Shown one piece after another: positions 26,986-37,313 of a stretch of 64,000 bases of DNA. Every line of letters starts with the position of its first letter. Within the stretch, counting starts at the first letter, position 1. The stretch lies in NCBI RefSeq assembly GCF_019249795.2, contig NZ_CP156891.1:782001-846000 (forward strand), in the 5' to 3' direction. This DNA comes from Segatella copri (lineage in GTDB: Bacteria > Bacteroidota > Bacteroidia > Bacteroidales > Bacteroidaceae). Both the position numbers and the translations under genes were made by a program. Under the pieces are notes generated by a model. The model was not told the origin of the DNA and searched no databases. It was given only the letters and a program-made list of their open reading frames with translations.

Positions 26986-27648
26986 TTACTCCTTCTTCCA
27001 CAAACGATAGAGCGTTATTGGACCTTCCTTGGTAGCATACATTCTGGCAGCCGGTTCCTCACAGAGATCATTCAACACCTTATTGGCATGATAGCGGGTG
27101 ACACCGAATTCACGAATCATATCCTTCACCGTGATATAACCCTGCTGCTGACAAATCTCTACAATATCAGCAAACTCCTTATCCGCCTCTTTCGGAGTAG
27201 ATTTCACACTCCAATACTGTCGGCTGCAGCCATTAGAGTGACGCTTCAGCCTTTCCAGAAACTCCTTCGTGGGCTGAATTTCCAAGCCGCAGATATCCAC
27301 CTCATTGGCTGGAATCAGATCCCCCTCATGATAGGTTCTTTTCCATTCGATTCCATTCTTGTCCTTATGCTTCACCATCCCCAACTTAGGCTTGACGATA
27401 AACATATCGCCTACCCTCACCTCGTTGCCCTCAGCCAAGGCATAAAGCGTTTCATCCTCCAGCGTTTCCAATGCGGAGATAAAGGACGAAACGTTCATCG
27501 CACAATGATCGCGAACACGCTTTTCCATCTTCTCCCTGTCAACGACATCCTGTTTCACGAACATCGGATGTATCTGATACTTACCGCTTTCGTCCTTCAA
27601 GGGCGTGCGATGCTCCAAATAATTGATTGAACCTGTTGCTCTAGCCAT
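26986..27648 (-). CDS. HU-like DNA-binding protein with C-terminal winged-helix region
   Basis: 220 residues. The N-terminal ~125 residues (SSFISALETLEDETLYALAEGNEVRVGD) resemble the Bacteroidales HU-DNA_bdg domain. The C-terminal part (VEICQQQGYITVKDMIREFGVTRYHANKVLNDL) looks like a winged helix. Probably a nucleoid-type or regulatory DNA-binding protein. Its 3' end abuts three phased repeat arrays. A TATATTTG -7 box is at 27685-27692. Target unknown. Confidence 0.6.
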   Translation of the reverse strand: MARATGSINYLEHRTPLKDESGKYQIHPMFVKQDVVDREKMEKRVRDHCAMNVSSFISALETLEDETLYALAEGNEVRVGDMFIVKPKLGMVKHKDKNGIEWKRTYHEGDLIPANEVDICGLEIQPTKEFLERLKRHSNGCSRQYWSVKSTPKEADKEFADIVEICQQQGYITVKDMIREFGVTRYHANKVLNDLCEEPAARMYATKEGPITLYRLWKKE

Positions 27649-27941
27649 ATTCTCAGTTTTTTTGATCCTTTAAAAGATTATGCGCAAATATACTGATTAT
27701 TAGCGAGATAAGCAATTATTTTATGTTAACTTTGCTAAAATATAGAGTTATAAAGACATGTTTTGTGATAAAAGATAGAGTTATCAGACTCATACGAGCC
27801 ATTCTAATCAAGATTATCTGTGTTAAAATTCACAAGAACACCACATTTTCATCATGCAATGAAATTTAACCAGTTTACATGTGCAAAGTTACGGATTTAT
27901 TTTTGAAACAACCAAAGTTTTCACGGCTTTTTTGTTCAAAT
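27649..27941. other. Intergenic region with promoter-like sites
   Basis: A/T-rich, no gene seen. It holds the -7 box of the HU-like gene and a second minus-strand pair, TTTG (27913-27916) and TAACTTTG (27887-27894) with 18 bp spacing, that would give a ~230-nt leader. A GTGTTAAAA...CAAGAA motif near 27820 also occurs near 22860. Confidence 0.5.
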
Positions 27942-27985
27942 AAAAATCCCTGCCATAGGAAGCCTTTCCTACAGCAGGGATTTTT
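27942..27985 (-). terminator. Terminator of the purF-carAB unit
   Basis: Perfect 12-bp stem (27942-27953 with 27974-27985) with an inner TAGGAA/TTCCTA helix, about 70 bp past the carB stop, flanked by A and T runs. Confidence 0.85.
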
Positions 27986-28051
27986 CTATTGAGAATCATC
28001 AAGAATGACTTAACTGTCAATTCTTAAACACTAATAAATAATCACTAAACA

Positions 28052-31000
28052 TTATTTATATTCTCCCCAAGCCTTGATATCAATATCCTCCAGCTTGGTG
28101 GTGCAGAATGCATAGATGAATGCACTCGCCAGACGGCTGTTGGTAATCAATGGCACATTCAGGTCGATGGCTGCACGACGAATTTTGTAACCATTGCTCA
28201 ACTCGCTGCTGGTCAAGTTCTTTGGAATATTCACTACCATATCAATCTCATGGTTGTGGAGCATCTCCAAAGCCTTAGGCGCACCGCCTTCTGCCTCCTC
28301 TGATGGCCAAAGCACACGGGTGTTCTCAATGCCATTCTCGGTGAGGAACTTGCTACTACCACCGGTTGCATACAGCTTGTAGCCATGCTTAACCAGCATC
28401 TGGGCAGCATCGAGCAAATCTACCTTCTGCTTGGCAGAACCTGTAGAAAGCAGGATGTTCTTGGCTGGAATGCGATGACCCACAGAAAGCATACTCTTCA
28501 AGAGGGCGGTAGATGTATCGTCGCCCAAGCAACCTACCTCACCCGTACTACTCATATCCACACCCAATACTGGGTCTGCCTTCTGCAGACGGTTGAAGCT
28601 GAACTGGGATGCCTTGATACCTACATAGTCGAGATCGAAGAGGTTCTTGTGTGGCTTCTCTACTGGCAAACCGAGCATTACGCGGGTAGCCAACTCGATG
28701 AGGTTGATCTTCAATACCTTGCTCACGAATGGGAATGAACGGCTGGCACGCAAGTTACACTCGATAACGAGAATATCATTGTCACGAGCCATGAACTGGA
28801 TGTTGAACGGACCGTTGATATGCAACTCCTTGGCAATCTGACGACCTACTCGCTTCACACGACGAACTGTCTCAACATACAACTTCTGAGGAGGGAACTG
28901 GATGGTTGCATCGCCTGAGTGAACACCGGCAAACTCGATGTGCTCGGAAATGGCATAGGCAATCACCTCGCCATTCTTTGCCACTGCATCCATCTCAATC
29001 TCCTTGGCATGTTCGATAAACTTACTTACTACCACTGGGTGATCCTCACTTACATTGGCAGCCAACTGCAGGAATCGCTTCAGCTCTTCCTCGTTAGAAC
29101 ATACGTTCATCGCAGCACCAGAAAGCACGTAGCTAGGACGAACCAATACAGGGAAGCCTACACGCTCGATGAAGTTGTCGATATCCTCCATAGAGGTCAG
29201 GGCACTCCACTCTGGCTGGTTGATGCCGTTGTTGGTCAACATCTGAGAGAACTTGGCACGGTCCTCAGCGTTATCGATGTCCTTGGCAGCAGTACCCAGG
29301 ATTGGCACATTCTGTGCATCCAGATGCATAGCCAGGTTGTTTGGAATCTGACCACCGGTAGATACGATGACGCCATGAGGCTGCTCCATCTCGATGATAT
29401 CCATCACACGCTCGAAGGTCAACTCGTCGAAGTAGAGACGGTCGCACATATCGTAGTCGGTAGATACGGTCTCTGGGTTGTAGTTGATCATCACTGAGCG
29501 CCAGCCTTCCTTGCGGATGGTGTTCAATGCCTGAACGCCACACCAGTCGAACTCTACAGAAGAACCGATGCGGTAAGCACCCGAACCGAGTACGATGATA
29601 GAACGGTGGTCGTTCTCGAAGGTGATGTCGCTCTTCACGCCAGCGTAAGTTACATAGAGGTAGTTGGTCTGAGCAGGATACTCTGCTGCCAGGGTATCAA
29701 TCTGCTTCACTACAGGCAGGATGCCATAGCTCTTGCGCTTGTTGCGAACCAGGAGGGCAGCCTTGTGCATGTTGCCCAACTCCTGCTCCAAGCCCACGGC
29801 ACGGGCTACCTGGAAGTCGGTGAAACCATAAACCTTAGCGGTACGGAGCAGATTCTGGTCAAGAGTATTGATGTTGCACTTCTTCATCGCCTCGTCGATG
29901 TCGATGATATGCTTCAACTTCTCAAGGAACCACTTGTCAATCTTGGTCAAGTCGTGAATCTGATCTACGGTATAGCCCTTGTGCATTGCCTTTGAAATCA
30001 CGAACACACGCTTATCTGTTGGCTCGCGCAAAGCTGCATCGATATCATCGATTTCAAGTTCCTTGTTCTCTACGAAACCGTGCATGCCCTGACCAATCAT
30101 ACGAAGACCCTTCTGGATGGCCTCCTCGAAGTTGCGGCCGATGGCCATTACCTCACCTACTGACTTCATAGATGAACCCAACTCCTTATCTACGCCACGG
30201 AACTTAGACAAGTCCCAACGAGGAATCTTACAAACTACGTAGTCCAATGCTGGCTCAAAGAAGGCAGATGTGGTCTTGGTTACAGAGTTCTTCAACTCGA
30301 ACAGACCGTAGCCCATACCGAGCTTGGCTGCAACGAAGGCAAGAGGATAACCAGTAGCCTTAGATGCCAAGGCTGATGAACGGCTCAAGCGGGCATTCAC
30401 CTCGATTACACGATAATCCTCGCTCTTAGGGTCGAAGGCATACTGCACGTTACACTCACCCACGATTCCGATGTGACGGATAATCTTGATGGCGAGGGCA
30501 CGGAGCTTATGATACTCAGAATTGCTCAGGGTCTGAGATGGAGCGATGACGATACTCTCACCAGTATGGATTCCCAGTGGGTCGAAGTTCTCCATGTTAC
30601 AAACTGTGATACAGTTGTCGTAACGGTCGCGAACTACCTCATACTCAATCTCTTTCCAGCCCTTCAAACTCTTCTCTACCAATACCTGTGGAGAGAAAGA
30701 GAAAGCCTTCTCAGCGAGTTTGTTCAGCTCCTCCTCGTTGTCTGCGAAACCGGAACCGAGACCACCCAAGGCGTAAGCAGCACGGATGATGACAGGATAG
30801 CCGAGTTCGGCAGCAGCCTTGCGGGCCTGCTCGATGTTCTCGCAAGCCTCGCTCTTGATGGTCTTCACATTGATTTCATCCAACTTCTCTACGAAGAGCT
30901 CACGGTCCTCAGTATCCATGATAGCCTGAACTGGAGTACCCAATACCTTGACATTATATTTCTCCAGGATGCCCTGGCGATAGAGTTCCACACCACAGTT

Positions 31001-31285
31001 GAGGGCTGTCTGACCACCGAAGCTGAGGAGGATACCGTCTGGATTCTCCTTCTGGATAACACGCTCTACGAAGTATGGCTGCACTGGCAGGAAGTAAATC
31101 TGGTCGGCAACACCTTCTGATGTCTGTACGGTTGCGATATTCGGGTTGATGAGCACAGTCTCGATACCTTCCTCGCGCAATGCCTTCAGGGCCTGCGAAC
31201 CTGAGTAGTCGAACTCACCTGCTTCACCGATCTTCAAGGCTCCAGAACCTAAGAGGAGCACCTTCTTTATATTTTCGTCTTTCAT
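28052..31285 (-). CDS. carB: Carbamoyl-phosphate synthase large subunit
   Basis: 1077 residues, the normal length. Two ATP-grasp halves are visible (KVLLLGSGALKIGEAGEFDYSG opens the first; IIVLGSGAYRIGSSVEFDWCG the second at about residue 570), and a C-terminal MGS-like allosteric domain (KYGYKLYATGGSSKFL-type, GYKLYATGG). It makes carbamoyl phosphate from bicarbonate, ATP and ammonia delivered by CarA, for arginine and pyrimidines. It starts 11 bp after carA. Confidence 0.97.
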   Translation of the reverse strand: MKDENIKKVLLLGSGALKIGEAGEFDYSGSQALKALREEGIETVLINPNIATVQTSEGVADQIYFLPVQPYFVERVIQKENPDGILLSFGGQTALNCGVELYRQGILEKYNVKVLGTPVQAIMDTEDRELFVEKLDEINVKTIKSEACENIEQARKAAAELGYPVIIRAAYALGGLGSGFADNEEELNKLAEKAFSFSPQVLVEKSLKGWKEIEYEVVRDRYDNCITVCNMENFDPLGIHTGESIVIAPSQTLSNSEYHKLRALAIKIIRHIGIVGECNVQYAFDPKSEDYRVIEVNARLSRSSALASKATGYPLAFVAAKLGMGYGLFELKNSVTKTTSAFFEPALDYVVCKIPRWDLSKFRGVDKELGSSMKSVGEVMAIGRNFEEAIQKGLRMIGQGMHGFVENKELEIDDIDAALREPTDKRVFVISKAMHKGYTVDQIHDLTKIDKWFLEKLKHIIDIDEAMKKCNINTLDQNLLRTAKVYGFTDFQVARAVGLEQELGNMHKAALLVRNKRKSYGILPVVKQIDTLAAEYPAQTNYLYVTYAGVKSDITFENDHRSIIVLGSGAYRIGSSVEFDWCGVQALNTIRKEGWRSVMINYNPETVSTDYDMCDRLYFDELTFERVMDIIEMEQPHGVIVSTGGQIPNNLAMHLDAQNVPILGTAAKDIDNAEDRAKFSQMLTNNGINQPEWSALTSMEDIDNFIERVGFPVLVRPSYVLSGAAMNVCSNEEELKRFLQLAANVSEDHPVVVSKFIEHAKEIEMDAVAKNGEVIAYAISEHIEFAGVHSGDATIQFPPQKLYVETVRRVKRVGRQIAKELHINGPFNIQFMARDNDILVIECNLRASRSFPFVSKVLKINLIELATRVMLGLPVEKPHKNLFDLDYVGIKASQFSFNRLQKADPVLGVDMSSTGEVGCLGDDTSTALLKSMLSVGHRIPAKNILLSTGSAKQKVDLLDAAQMLVKHGYKLYATGGSSKFLTENGIENTRVLWPSEEAEGGAPKALEMLHNHEIDMVVNIPKNLTSSELSNGYKIRRAAIDLNVPLITNSRLASAFIYAFCTTKLEDIDIKAWGEYK

Positions 31286-31296
31286 TATTTTCCTAA

Positions 31297-32382
31297 TTAT
31301 TTAAGTGTTTCTACAAACTTATCAAACATGAACTCTGTATCCACTGGACCTGAGCAAGCCTCTGGGTGGAACTGGCTTGAGAACCAAGGGTTCACCTTGT
31401 GGCGGATACCCTCGTTAGAGCCATCATTCATATTTACAAAGAGTTCCTCCCAATCGTTGCCCAATGTCTTGGCATCAACGGCATAACCGTGGTTCTGAGA
31501 GGTGATGTAGCAATTGTTGGTTCCTACCATGCGCACAGGCTGGTTGTGTGAACGGTGACCATACTTCAACTTGTAGATAGTAGCACCGGCTGCCTTAGAA
31601 AGCAACTGGTTACCCATACAGATACCGCAGATAGGCTTGCGGCTCTGGCTAATCTGCTTGCGAATAATGTTTACTGCATCCTCGCACATATCCGGGTCAC
31701 CAGGACCATTAGCCAGGAACAATCCGTCGAAGTCCATATCGGTGTAATCGTAATTCCATGGCACACGGATCACCTCTACGCCTCTGTTGATGAGGCAACG
31801 GATGATGTTTGCCTTCACACCGCAGTCAACGAGAACCACCTTCTTGCCGGCACCCTCGTTATAACGGATAATTTCCTTGCAGCTTACCTGGTCAACGAAG
31901 TTTACACCCTCATAGTTAGCCTCAGGAATGTTGTCAGGCTCATCATCAAAGAGAATCTTACCCATCATCACACCATGTTCACGAAGCACCTTAGTCAACT
32001 CACGGGTATCGATGCCTGTGATTCCTGGCACCTTTTCGCGCTTCAACCAGTCGGCAAGACTCTCCACTGCATTCCAGTGGCTGTACTGCTCGCTGTAATC
32101 ATTCACGATGATGGCAGAAGCATAAATCTTGTCACTCTCCATGAAGGTTGGCAAACCATTCTCCTCGAAAGTAAATGGTGGCACACCATAGTTGCCCACG
32201 AGAGGGAATGTAAGTGTCATCAACTGACCGGCGTAAGAAGGGTCGGTCAAACTCTCTGGATATCCCATCATGGCTGTGTTGAACACAACCTCGCCCGCTA
32301 CAGGAGCGTCATATCCAAAAGATTTGCCATGGAACTTGGTTCCATCGCTCAAAACTAAGGTTACTTTTTTCATATCTGACAT
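31297..32382 (-). CDS. carA: Carbamoyl-phosphate synthase small subunit
   Basis: 361 residues. Class I glutamine amidotransferase domain with CGICMGNQLL (nucleophile Cys) and FHPEACSGP (His-Glu). The N-terminal domain has the CarA-specific FNTAMMGYPESLTDPSYAGQ block. It provides ammonia to CarB. Middle gene of purF-carA-carB; gaps 66 bp and 11 bp. Confidence 0.97.
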   Translation of the reverse strand: MSDMKKVTLVLSDGTKFHGKSFGYDAPVAGEVVFNTAMMGYPESLTDPSYAGQLMTLTFPLVGNYGVPPFTFEENGLPTFMESDKIYASAIIVNDYSEQYSHWNAVESLADWLKREKVPGITGIDTRELTKVLREHGVMMGKILFDDEPDNIPEANYEGVNFVDQVSCKEIIRYNEGAGKKVVLVDCGVKANIIRCLINRGVEVIRVPWNYDYTDMDFDGLFLANGPGDPDMCEDAVNIIRKQISQSRKPICGICMGNQLLSKAAGATIYKLKYGHRSHNQPVRMVGTNNCYITSQNHGYAVDAKTLGNDWEELFVNMNDGSNEGIRHKVNPWFSSQFHPEACSGPVDTEFMFDKFVETLK

Positions 32383-32448
32383 TTGATTCTTTTATTTCAT
32401 ACTTATAAGAGCAAATGAATTCTTCACTCTTCGTTCTTCTCTATTCAC

Positions 32449-34332
32449 TTATTTATGATAAACGTTTTCGATGTAGTTTACAAACGACTGGTTGCAGAGC
32501 TTCGTGCCGCCTGGGGTTGGATAATGACCGGTGAAATACCAGTCACCCTTGTGGTTTGGAATCGCCTCGCGCAAGCCCTCGATGCTCTGGAATACGAGCT
32601 GGATAGGAGTGGTCATGCCCTCTGGGCGAAGCATCTCAACAATCTTCTCGTTGATTTCCTCGGTGCTGAATGGCTTGTATATGGAGCGTACCGGATTGAT
32701 CTGCTCCTCCTTTGGCTTTGCCAATTCTGCCTTGCAAGCCTCATAGGTCTGCTCGATAAGGTCTTCCATCTTGCGCTCTTTCAAAAGCTGGATGGCAGCA
32801 CGGAACACGCAGAACTCTTCCAGTCTTGCCATATCAATGCCGTAGTAATCCGGATATCGGATCTGAGGGGCACTGGAAACCACTACAATCTTCTTAGGAT
32901 GCAGACGGTCGAGGATGCGGAGAATACTCTCCTTCAGGGTAGTACCACGCACGATACTATCATCGATAATGACAAGATTATCCACATTCGGCTCGATGCT
33001 TCCGTAGGTTACATCATACACGTGGCTCGCCAGGTCGTTACGACTGTTGCCCTCGGTGATGAAGGTACGGAGTTTGATATCCTTCCATGCTATCTTTTCT
33101 GAGCGGACGAAGTCGCCGAGGATTTCGTATAATTCTTCTTTTGATGGAACATGGTCGAGGTTTGCAATCTGCTCTATCTTGGTCTCATTAAGATACTTCT
33201 TGAAACCGCTCAACATGCCATAGTAAGCCACCTCGGCAGTGTTCGGGATATAGCTGAACACGGTGTGGTCTACATCATAATCCACAGCCTTCAGGATAGG
33301 CTGGGTCAACTGCTCGCCCAACTGCTTACGCTCCTTATAGATATCCTTGTCGGAACCACGACTGAAGTAGATGCGCTCGAATGAGCAGGCTGAATCACCC
33401 TTCTGCTCCATGATGCGCTCGATGCTGCACTCTCCGTTCTTCTTCACGAGAAGCGCCGTGCCCGGCATCAGTTCCTGCACTTCCTCTGCCTCCAGGTCGA
33501 AGGTGGTCTGGAGTACAGGGCGCTCGCTGGCTACTACCACAATTTCATCGTTCTTGTAATAGAACGCAGGACGGATGCCCCAAGGGTCGCGCATAGAGAA
33601 CATCTCGCCCGAACCGGTGATACCGCAAACCACATAACCGCCATCAAAGTTCTTCATCGTGGTCTTGAGTACATTGCTCATCTTCACGTGGTCTTCTATA
33701 TAGTTGGTGATATCGGTATTCTGCATCTCCATCGCCTTAGCAGCTACGAAGTTGCGCTCCACCTCTCTGTCCAGACGGTGGCCCATCAGTTCAAGCATGA
33801 TGTAGGTGTCGCTGTAGATGCGAGGACTCTGGCCCTGCTTGGTAAGTTCCTCGAAGATTTCATCTACGTTGGTCATGTTGAAGTTACCACAAAGGCAGAG
33901 GTTCTTCGCCTTCCAGTTGTTACGTCGCAGGAATGGGTGCACATACTGAATGCCACTCTTTCCAGTGGTACTGTAGCGCAGGTGTCCCATATAAAGTTCG
34001 CCTGCAAAAGGCAGTTCCTCTTTAGCGAACTTTGCATCAGCAAGCTGCTCGGGAGTCAGGCTCTTGAAGTTGGCATTCGCCTTGCCGAAGATTTCGGTCA
34101 CGGCATTCTTGCCCTCTGCACGCTCACGGAACATATACTCATGACCAGGCTTACCGCCCAGTTTGACACAAGCCATACCAGCACCCTCCTGGCCACGGTT
34201 GTGCTGCTTCTCCATCATCAGATAGAGTTTGTTGAGTGCGTACATCCAAGTACCATACTTCTGCTGGTAATACTCCAGTGGCTTGAGCAATCTGATCATT
34301 GCTACACCACACTCATGTTTCAATGGTTCCAT
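32449..34332 (-). CDS. purF: Amidophosphoribosyltransferase (PurF-type)
   Basis: 627 residues, longer than E. coli PurF (about 505). HECGVAMIRLL places the N-terminal-nucleophile cysteine at residue 8, so a 7-residue propeptide must be removed. LVIIDDSIVRGTTL is the PRPP-binding motif. It catalyses the first step of purine synthesis, PRPP plus glutamine to phosphoribosylamine. Two long PurF types exist in Bacteroidales; this matches the longer one. Expected first gene of the car unit, separated from glmS by a terminator. Confidence 0.87.
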   Translation of the reverse strand: MEPLKHECGVAMIRLLKPLEYYQQKYGTWMYALNKLYLMMEKQHNRGQEGAGMACVKLGGKPGHEYMFRERAEGKNAVTEIFGKANANFKSLTPEQLADAKFAKEELPFAGELYMGHLRYSTTGKSGIQYVHPFLRRNNWKAKNLCLCGNFNMTNVDEIFEELTKQGQSPRIYSDTYIMLELMGHRLDREVERNFVAAKAMEMQNTDITNYIEDHVKMSNVLKTTMKNFDGGYVVCGITGSGEMFSMRDPWGIRPAFYYKNDEIVVVASERPVLQTTFDLEAEEVQELMPGTALLVKKNGECSIERIMEQKGDSACSFERIYFSRGSDKDIYKERKQLGEQLTQPILKAVDYDVDHTVFSYIPNTAEVAYYGMLSGFKKYLNETKIEQIANLDHVPSKEELYEILGDFVRSEKIAWKDIKLRTFITEGNSRNDLASHVYDVTYGSIEPNVDNLVIIDDSIVRGTTLKESILRILDRLHPKKIVVVSSAPQIRYPDYYGIDMARLEEFCVFRAAIQLLKERKMEDLIEQTYEACKAELAKPKEEQINPVRSIYKPFSTEEINEKIVEMLRPEGMTTPIQLVFQSIEGLREAIPNHKGDWYFTGHYPTPGGTKLCNQSFVNYIENVYHK

Positions 34333-34394
34333 CTCTCTATTATCCTTATCTTATTTAGTTAAATTTGAATATACCTATCCGAGGGATTCCCCTC

Positions 34395-34431
34395 CAAAAA
34401 AAGGGAAACGTCAAGAAATGACGAATCCCTT
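34395..34431 (-). terminator. Terminator of glmS
   Basis: Arms 34401-34413 and 34419-34431 pair with two internal mismatches; on the minus strand a run of seven T follows. It separates glmS from purF. Confidence 0.75.
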
Positions 34432-34437
34432 TATATA

Positions 34438-36342
34438 TTATTCTACAGTAACTGACTTGGCCAAATTTCTAGGTTGGTCAACGTCCTTGCCCTTACATAC
34501 AGCTACATGGTAAGCCAAGAGCTGCAAAGGAATGGTAGCCAATAATGGCTCCAAGCACTCCAAGGTCTCAGGGAGTTCAATCACTTCGTCGGCAATCTTG
34601 GAAATGGTTTCATCGCCATTGCTGACAATAGCAATAACACGACCCTGACGGGCTTTGATCTCCTGAATATTAGACAAGACCTTCTCGTACATGAAGTTGT
34701 GGGTAGCAATAACTACCACTGGCATATCGCTGTCAATCAATGCGATAGGACCATGCTTCATCTCCGCTGCAGGATAACCTTCAGCGTGGATGTAGCTAAT
34801 CTCCTTCAACTTCAATGCACCCTCAAGGGCCACAGGATACTGGAATCCACGGCCCAGATAGATGAAATTGCGAGCGTATGTAAACGTACGGCTCAAGTCA
34901 GCTATCTTATTGTTGAGCTTCAACACTTCCTTCATCTTGGCAGGAATGTTCCAAAGCTGTTCTGTAATCTTCTGATATTCATTTTCGCTGATGGTTCCCC
35001 TCTCCTTACCGATGGCAAGTGCCAGGAGGATAAGGACGGTAACCTGACCAGTGAAAGCCTTGGTAGAGGCAACACCAATCTCCGGACCTACGTGAATATA
35101 GGTACCTGTATCTGTCTCTCGTGCGATGGAAGAACCGATGGAGTTACAGATACCATAGATAAACGCACCGCTCTCCTTGGCAAGCTTGATGGCAGCCAGG
35201 GTATCAGCGGTTTCACCACTTTGGGAAATGGCGATGACTACATCATCCTTCGTTACCACAGGATTACGGTAACGGAATTCAGATGCATATTCCACTTCCA
35301 CAGGGATGCGGCAATAGTTCTCTATCATCTGCTTGCCGATAAGTCCGGCATGCCATGATGTACCACAAGCCACGATGATGATTCGCTTGGCATTGAGAAG
35401 CTGCTGGCGATGGTCGGTAATAGAGCTGAGCACGACACCCATCTCAGTCTCCTTCTTGCTGGTTGTATCGTCGCCATCAGTCATTACGCGAGTTTCCACT
35501 GTGCGGCTAACTACACGACCACGCATACAGTTACGAAGGCACTCTGGCTGCTCAAAAATTTCCTTCAACATAAAGTGAGGGAAACCACCCTTCTCTATCT
35601 GACCGAGATCAATGTCTACGGTCTGTACCTCAGGGTTGAGTTTAACGTTCTGGATGTTCACCACCTGCAATTCCTCACCGAGGCGCATCACAGCGATGTT
35701 ACCATCCTCCAGATAAACCACCTTATCTGTATATTCGATGATAGGACTGGCATCAGAACCGAGATAAAACTCACCATCCTTTCCGATACCTACAACCAAC
35801 GGACTCTGCTTACGGGCAGCAATGATCTGATTAGGGTTACGCTTATCAAGAATAGCGATAGCGTAGGCTCCGATTACCTGACGGAGAGCCACCTGAACGG
35901 CAGTCAGCAAGTCGAGATTTTTCTTTATCTGAATATATTCAATCAGCTGAACGAGAACTTCAGTATCCGTCTCGCTCTTAAACTCTACTCCCTTAGCAAT
36001 GAGATTCTTCTTGATATCGGCATAGTTTTCTATGATTCCATTATGAATCATGGCAAGGTTCTTGCTAGAGGAATAATGCGGGTGAGCATTTACAGCTGAA
36101 GGCTCTCCATGGGTAGCCCAACGAGTATGAGCAATACCCACATGTCCCGAAATATCCTTATCAGAGCAGAACGCTTCAAGATCTGCCACCTTACCCTTTG
36201 CCTTATATACATTCAAAGAGCCGTCATTGCCAATAAGGGCAACTCCCGCAGAATCGTATCCGCGGTACTCCAGACGCTTTAAACCTTTGATAAGAGCAGG
36301 ATAAGCCTCACCCTTACCTAAATATCCTACAATGCCACACAT
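34438..36342 (-). CDS. glmS: Glutamine-fructose-6-phosphate aminotransferase
   Basis: 634 residues from the ATG at 36342. This start gives MCGIVGYLG, so Cys 2 becomes the N-terminal nucleophile; the longer frame from 36384 would bury it. Two SIS domains follow (ACGTSWHAGL, ISQSGETADT; then GRGFQYPVALEGALKLKE), ending in the family-specific PRNLAKSVTVE. It makes glucosamine-6-phosphate for cell wall and surface glycans. It lies 52 bp after the Wza-like gene. Confidence 0.97.
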   Translation of the reverse strand: MCGIVGYLGKGEAYPALIKGLKRLEYRGYDSAGVALIGNDGSLNVYKAKGKVADLEAFCSDKDISGHVGIAHTRWATHGEPSAVNAHPHYSSSKNLAMIHNGIIENYADIKKNLIAKGVEFKSETDTEVLVQLIEYIQIKKNLDLLTAVQVALRQVIGAYAIAILDKRNPNQIIAARKQSPLVVGIGKDGEFYLGSDASPIIEYTDKVVYLEDGNIAVMRLGEELQVVNIQNVKLNPEVQTVDIDLGQIEKGGFPHFMLKEIFEQPECLRNCMRGRVVSRTVETRVMTDGDDTTSKKETEMGVVLSSITDHRQQLLNAKRIIIVACGTSWHAGLIGKQMIENYCRIPVEVEYASEFRYRNPVVTKDDVVIAISQSGETADTLAAIKLAKESGAFIYGICNSIGSSIARETDTGTYIHVGPEIGVASTKAFTGQVTVLILLALAIGKERGTISENEYQKITEQLWNIPAKMKEVLKLNNKIADLSRTFTYARNFIYLGRGFQYPVALEGALKLKEISYIHAEGYPAAEMKHGPIALIDSDMPVVVIATHNFMYEKVLSNIQEIKARQGRVIAIVSNGDETISKIADEVIELPETLECLEPLLATIPLQLLAYHVAVCKGKDVDQPRNLAKSVTVE

Positions 36343-36394
36343 ATATATATTATTATTTTTGTAGTATCCTGATTTTACTCCCACCTATTACCTG

Positions 36395-37195
36395 CTATCG
36401 CAAGATATTGACAATCAATGATGCAATAGAAATCAATGTTCCAACGGCAGAGAACCACAATGTAGTAGATGAACCGATAGATGAGTTTTGAGCTTTCACC
36501 TTATTTGGTTCTACATAGATAATATCATTCTGCTGCAGATAATAGAATGGTGAATTAATAATATTTGCATCATTCAAGTTCATACGATAAGTATGCTTCT
36601 CTCCTGCTGCATCCTGACGAATCAATAATACATTGTCACGCTTACCATAGATAGTTAAGTCGCCACACTGTGCCAAAGCTTCAAGAATACTCATCTTCTC
36701 CTGTGGAGCATAAATAATTCCTGGCTTTTCTACTTCACCTAATACAGATACATGGTAACTGCCCATGCGAACCGTAACAATAGGATTTTCTTTTTCTGCC
36801 AGATAAGGCTTCACCTTATTCTTGATGAGATCTTCAGCCTGCTTCTTGGTCAAACCACCGACATGCAAGGTTCCAACAACAGGAAACTCAATATTACCAT
36901 CATTATCAACCAGATATCCTTGCAGGGAACCACTACCATAACTCAGCTGTCCGCCTGTACCCAATGTTTGAGAGACAGAGAGGTTGAAAGGCATGGCAGC
37001 CTTTGGATCTGTTGTAATAACTGTAATTGTAAGTTCGTCCTTAGGCATAATCTTGGCTTCATAAAGCATTCTTGAAGCAGCCAAGCTGATAGAATCTGCA
37101 TTTTGGAAATAAGCTACATTCTTAGTACTTCCACAACTGCCAAGTACTAAGAGCATAGTCAAAGCGACTAAAACTGAACTAACGAGTTTTTTCAT
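36395..37195 (-). CDS. Wza-like polysaccharide export lipoprotein
   Basis: 266 residues. Lipobox LGSC (acylated Cys near 21), then a Poly_export domain (PKDELTITV...GYLVDNDGNIEFPVVGTLHVGGLTKKQAEDLI) and a SLBB-type domain (VSVLGEVEKPG). A C-terminal hydrophobic helix (LWFSAVGTLISIASLIVNIL) is predicted to cross the outer membrane as in Wza. No other capsule genes are next to it. An exact promoter precedes it; glmS follows and may be cotranscribed, which would link sugar precursor and export. Confidence 0.87.
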   Translation of the reverse strand: MKKLVSSVLVALTMLLVLGSCGSTKNVAYFQNADSISLAASRMLYEAKIMPKDELTITVITTDPKAAMPFNLSVSQTLGTGGQLSYGSGSLQGYLVDNDGNIEFPVVGTLHVGGLTKKQAEDLIKNKVKPYLAEKENPIVTVRMGSYHVSVLGEVEKPGIIYAPQEKMSILEALAQCGDLTIYGKRDNVLLIRQDAAGEKHTYRMNLNDANIINSPFYYLQQNDIIYVEPNKVKAQNSSIGSSTTLWFSAVGTLISIASLIVNILR

Positions 37196-37226
37196 TTTCT
37201 AAAATTTTCGTTTTAAAATATTGGTG

Positions 37227-37258
37227 CAAAATTACGGTATTTTTTTGAATACTGCAAA
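37227..37258 (-). promoter_or_regulatory. Promoter of the Wza-like gene
   Basis: TTTG (37255-37258), 20 bp, TAATTTTG (37227-37234), minus strand. Confidence 0.82.
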
Positions 37259-37313
37259 TTTTTGCACCAATAATTCTACTTACGTCTATTTTTTTTTGAA
37301 ATAATAGCCTTTT

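Noticed and set aside
27727..27734. Plus-strand TAACTTTG box as a promoter
   Set aside because: No -33 partner and nothing to transcribe downstream except the carB terminator.
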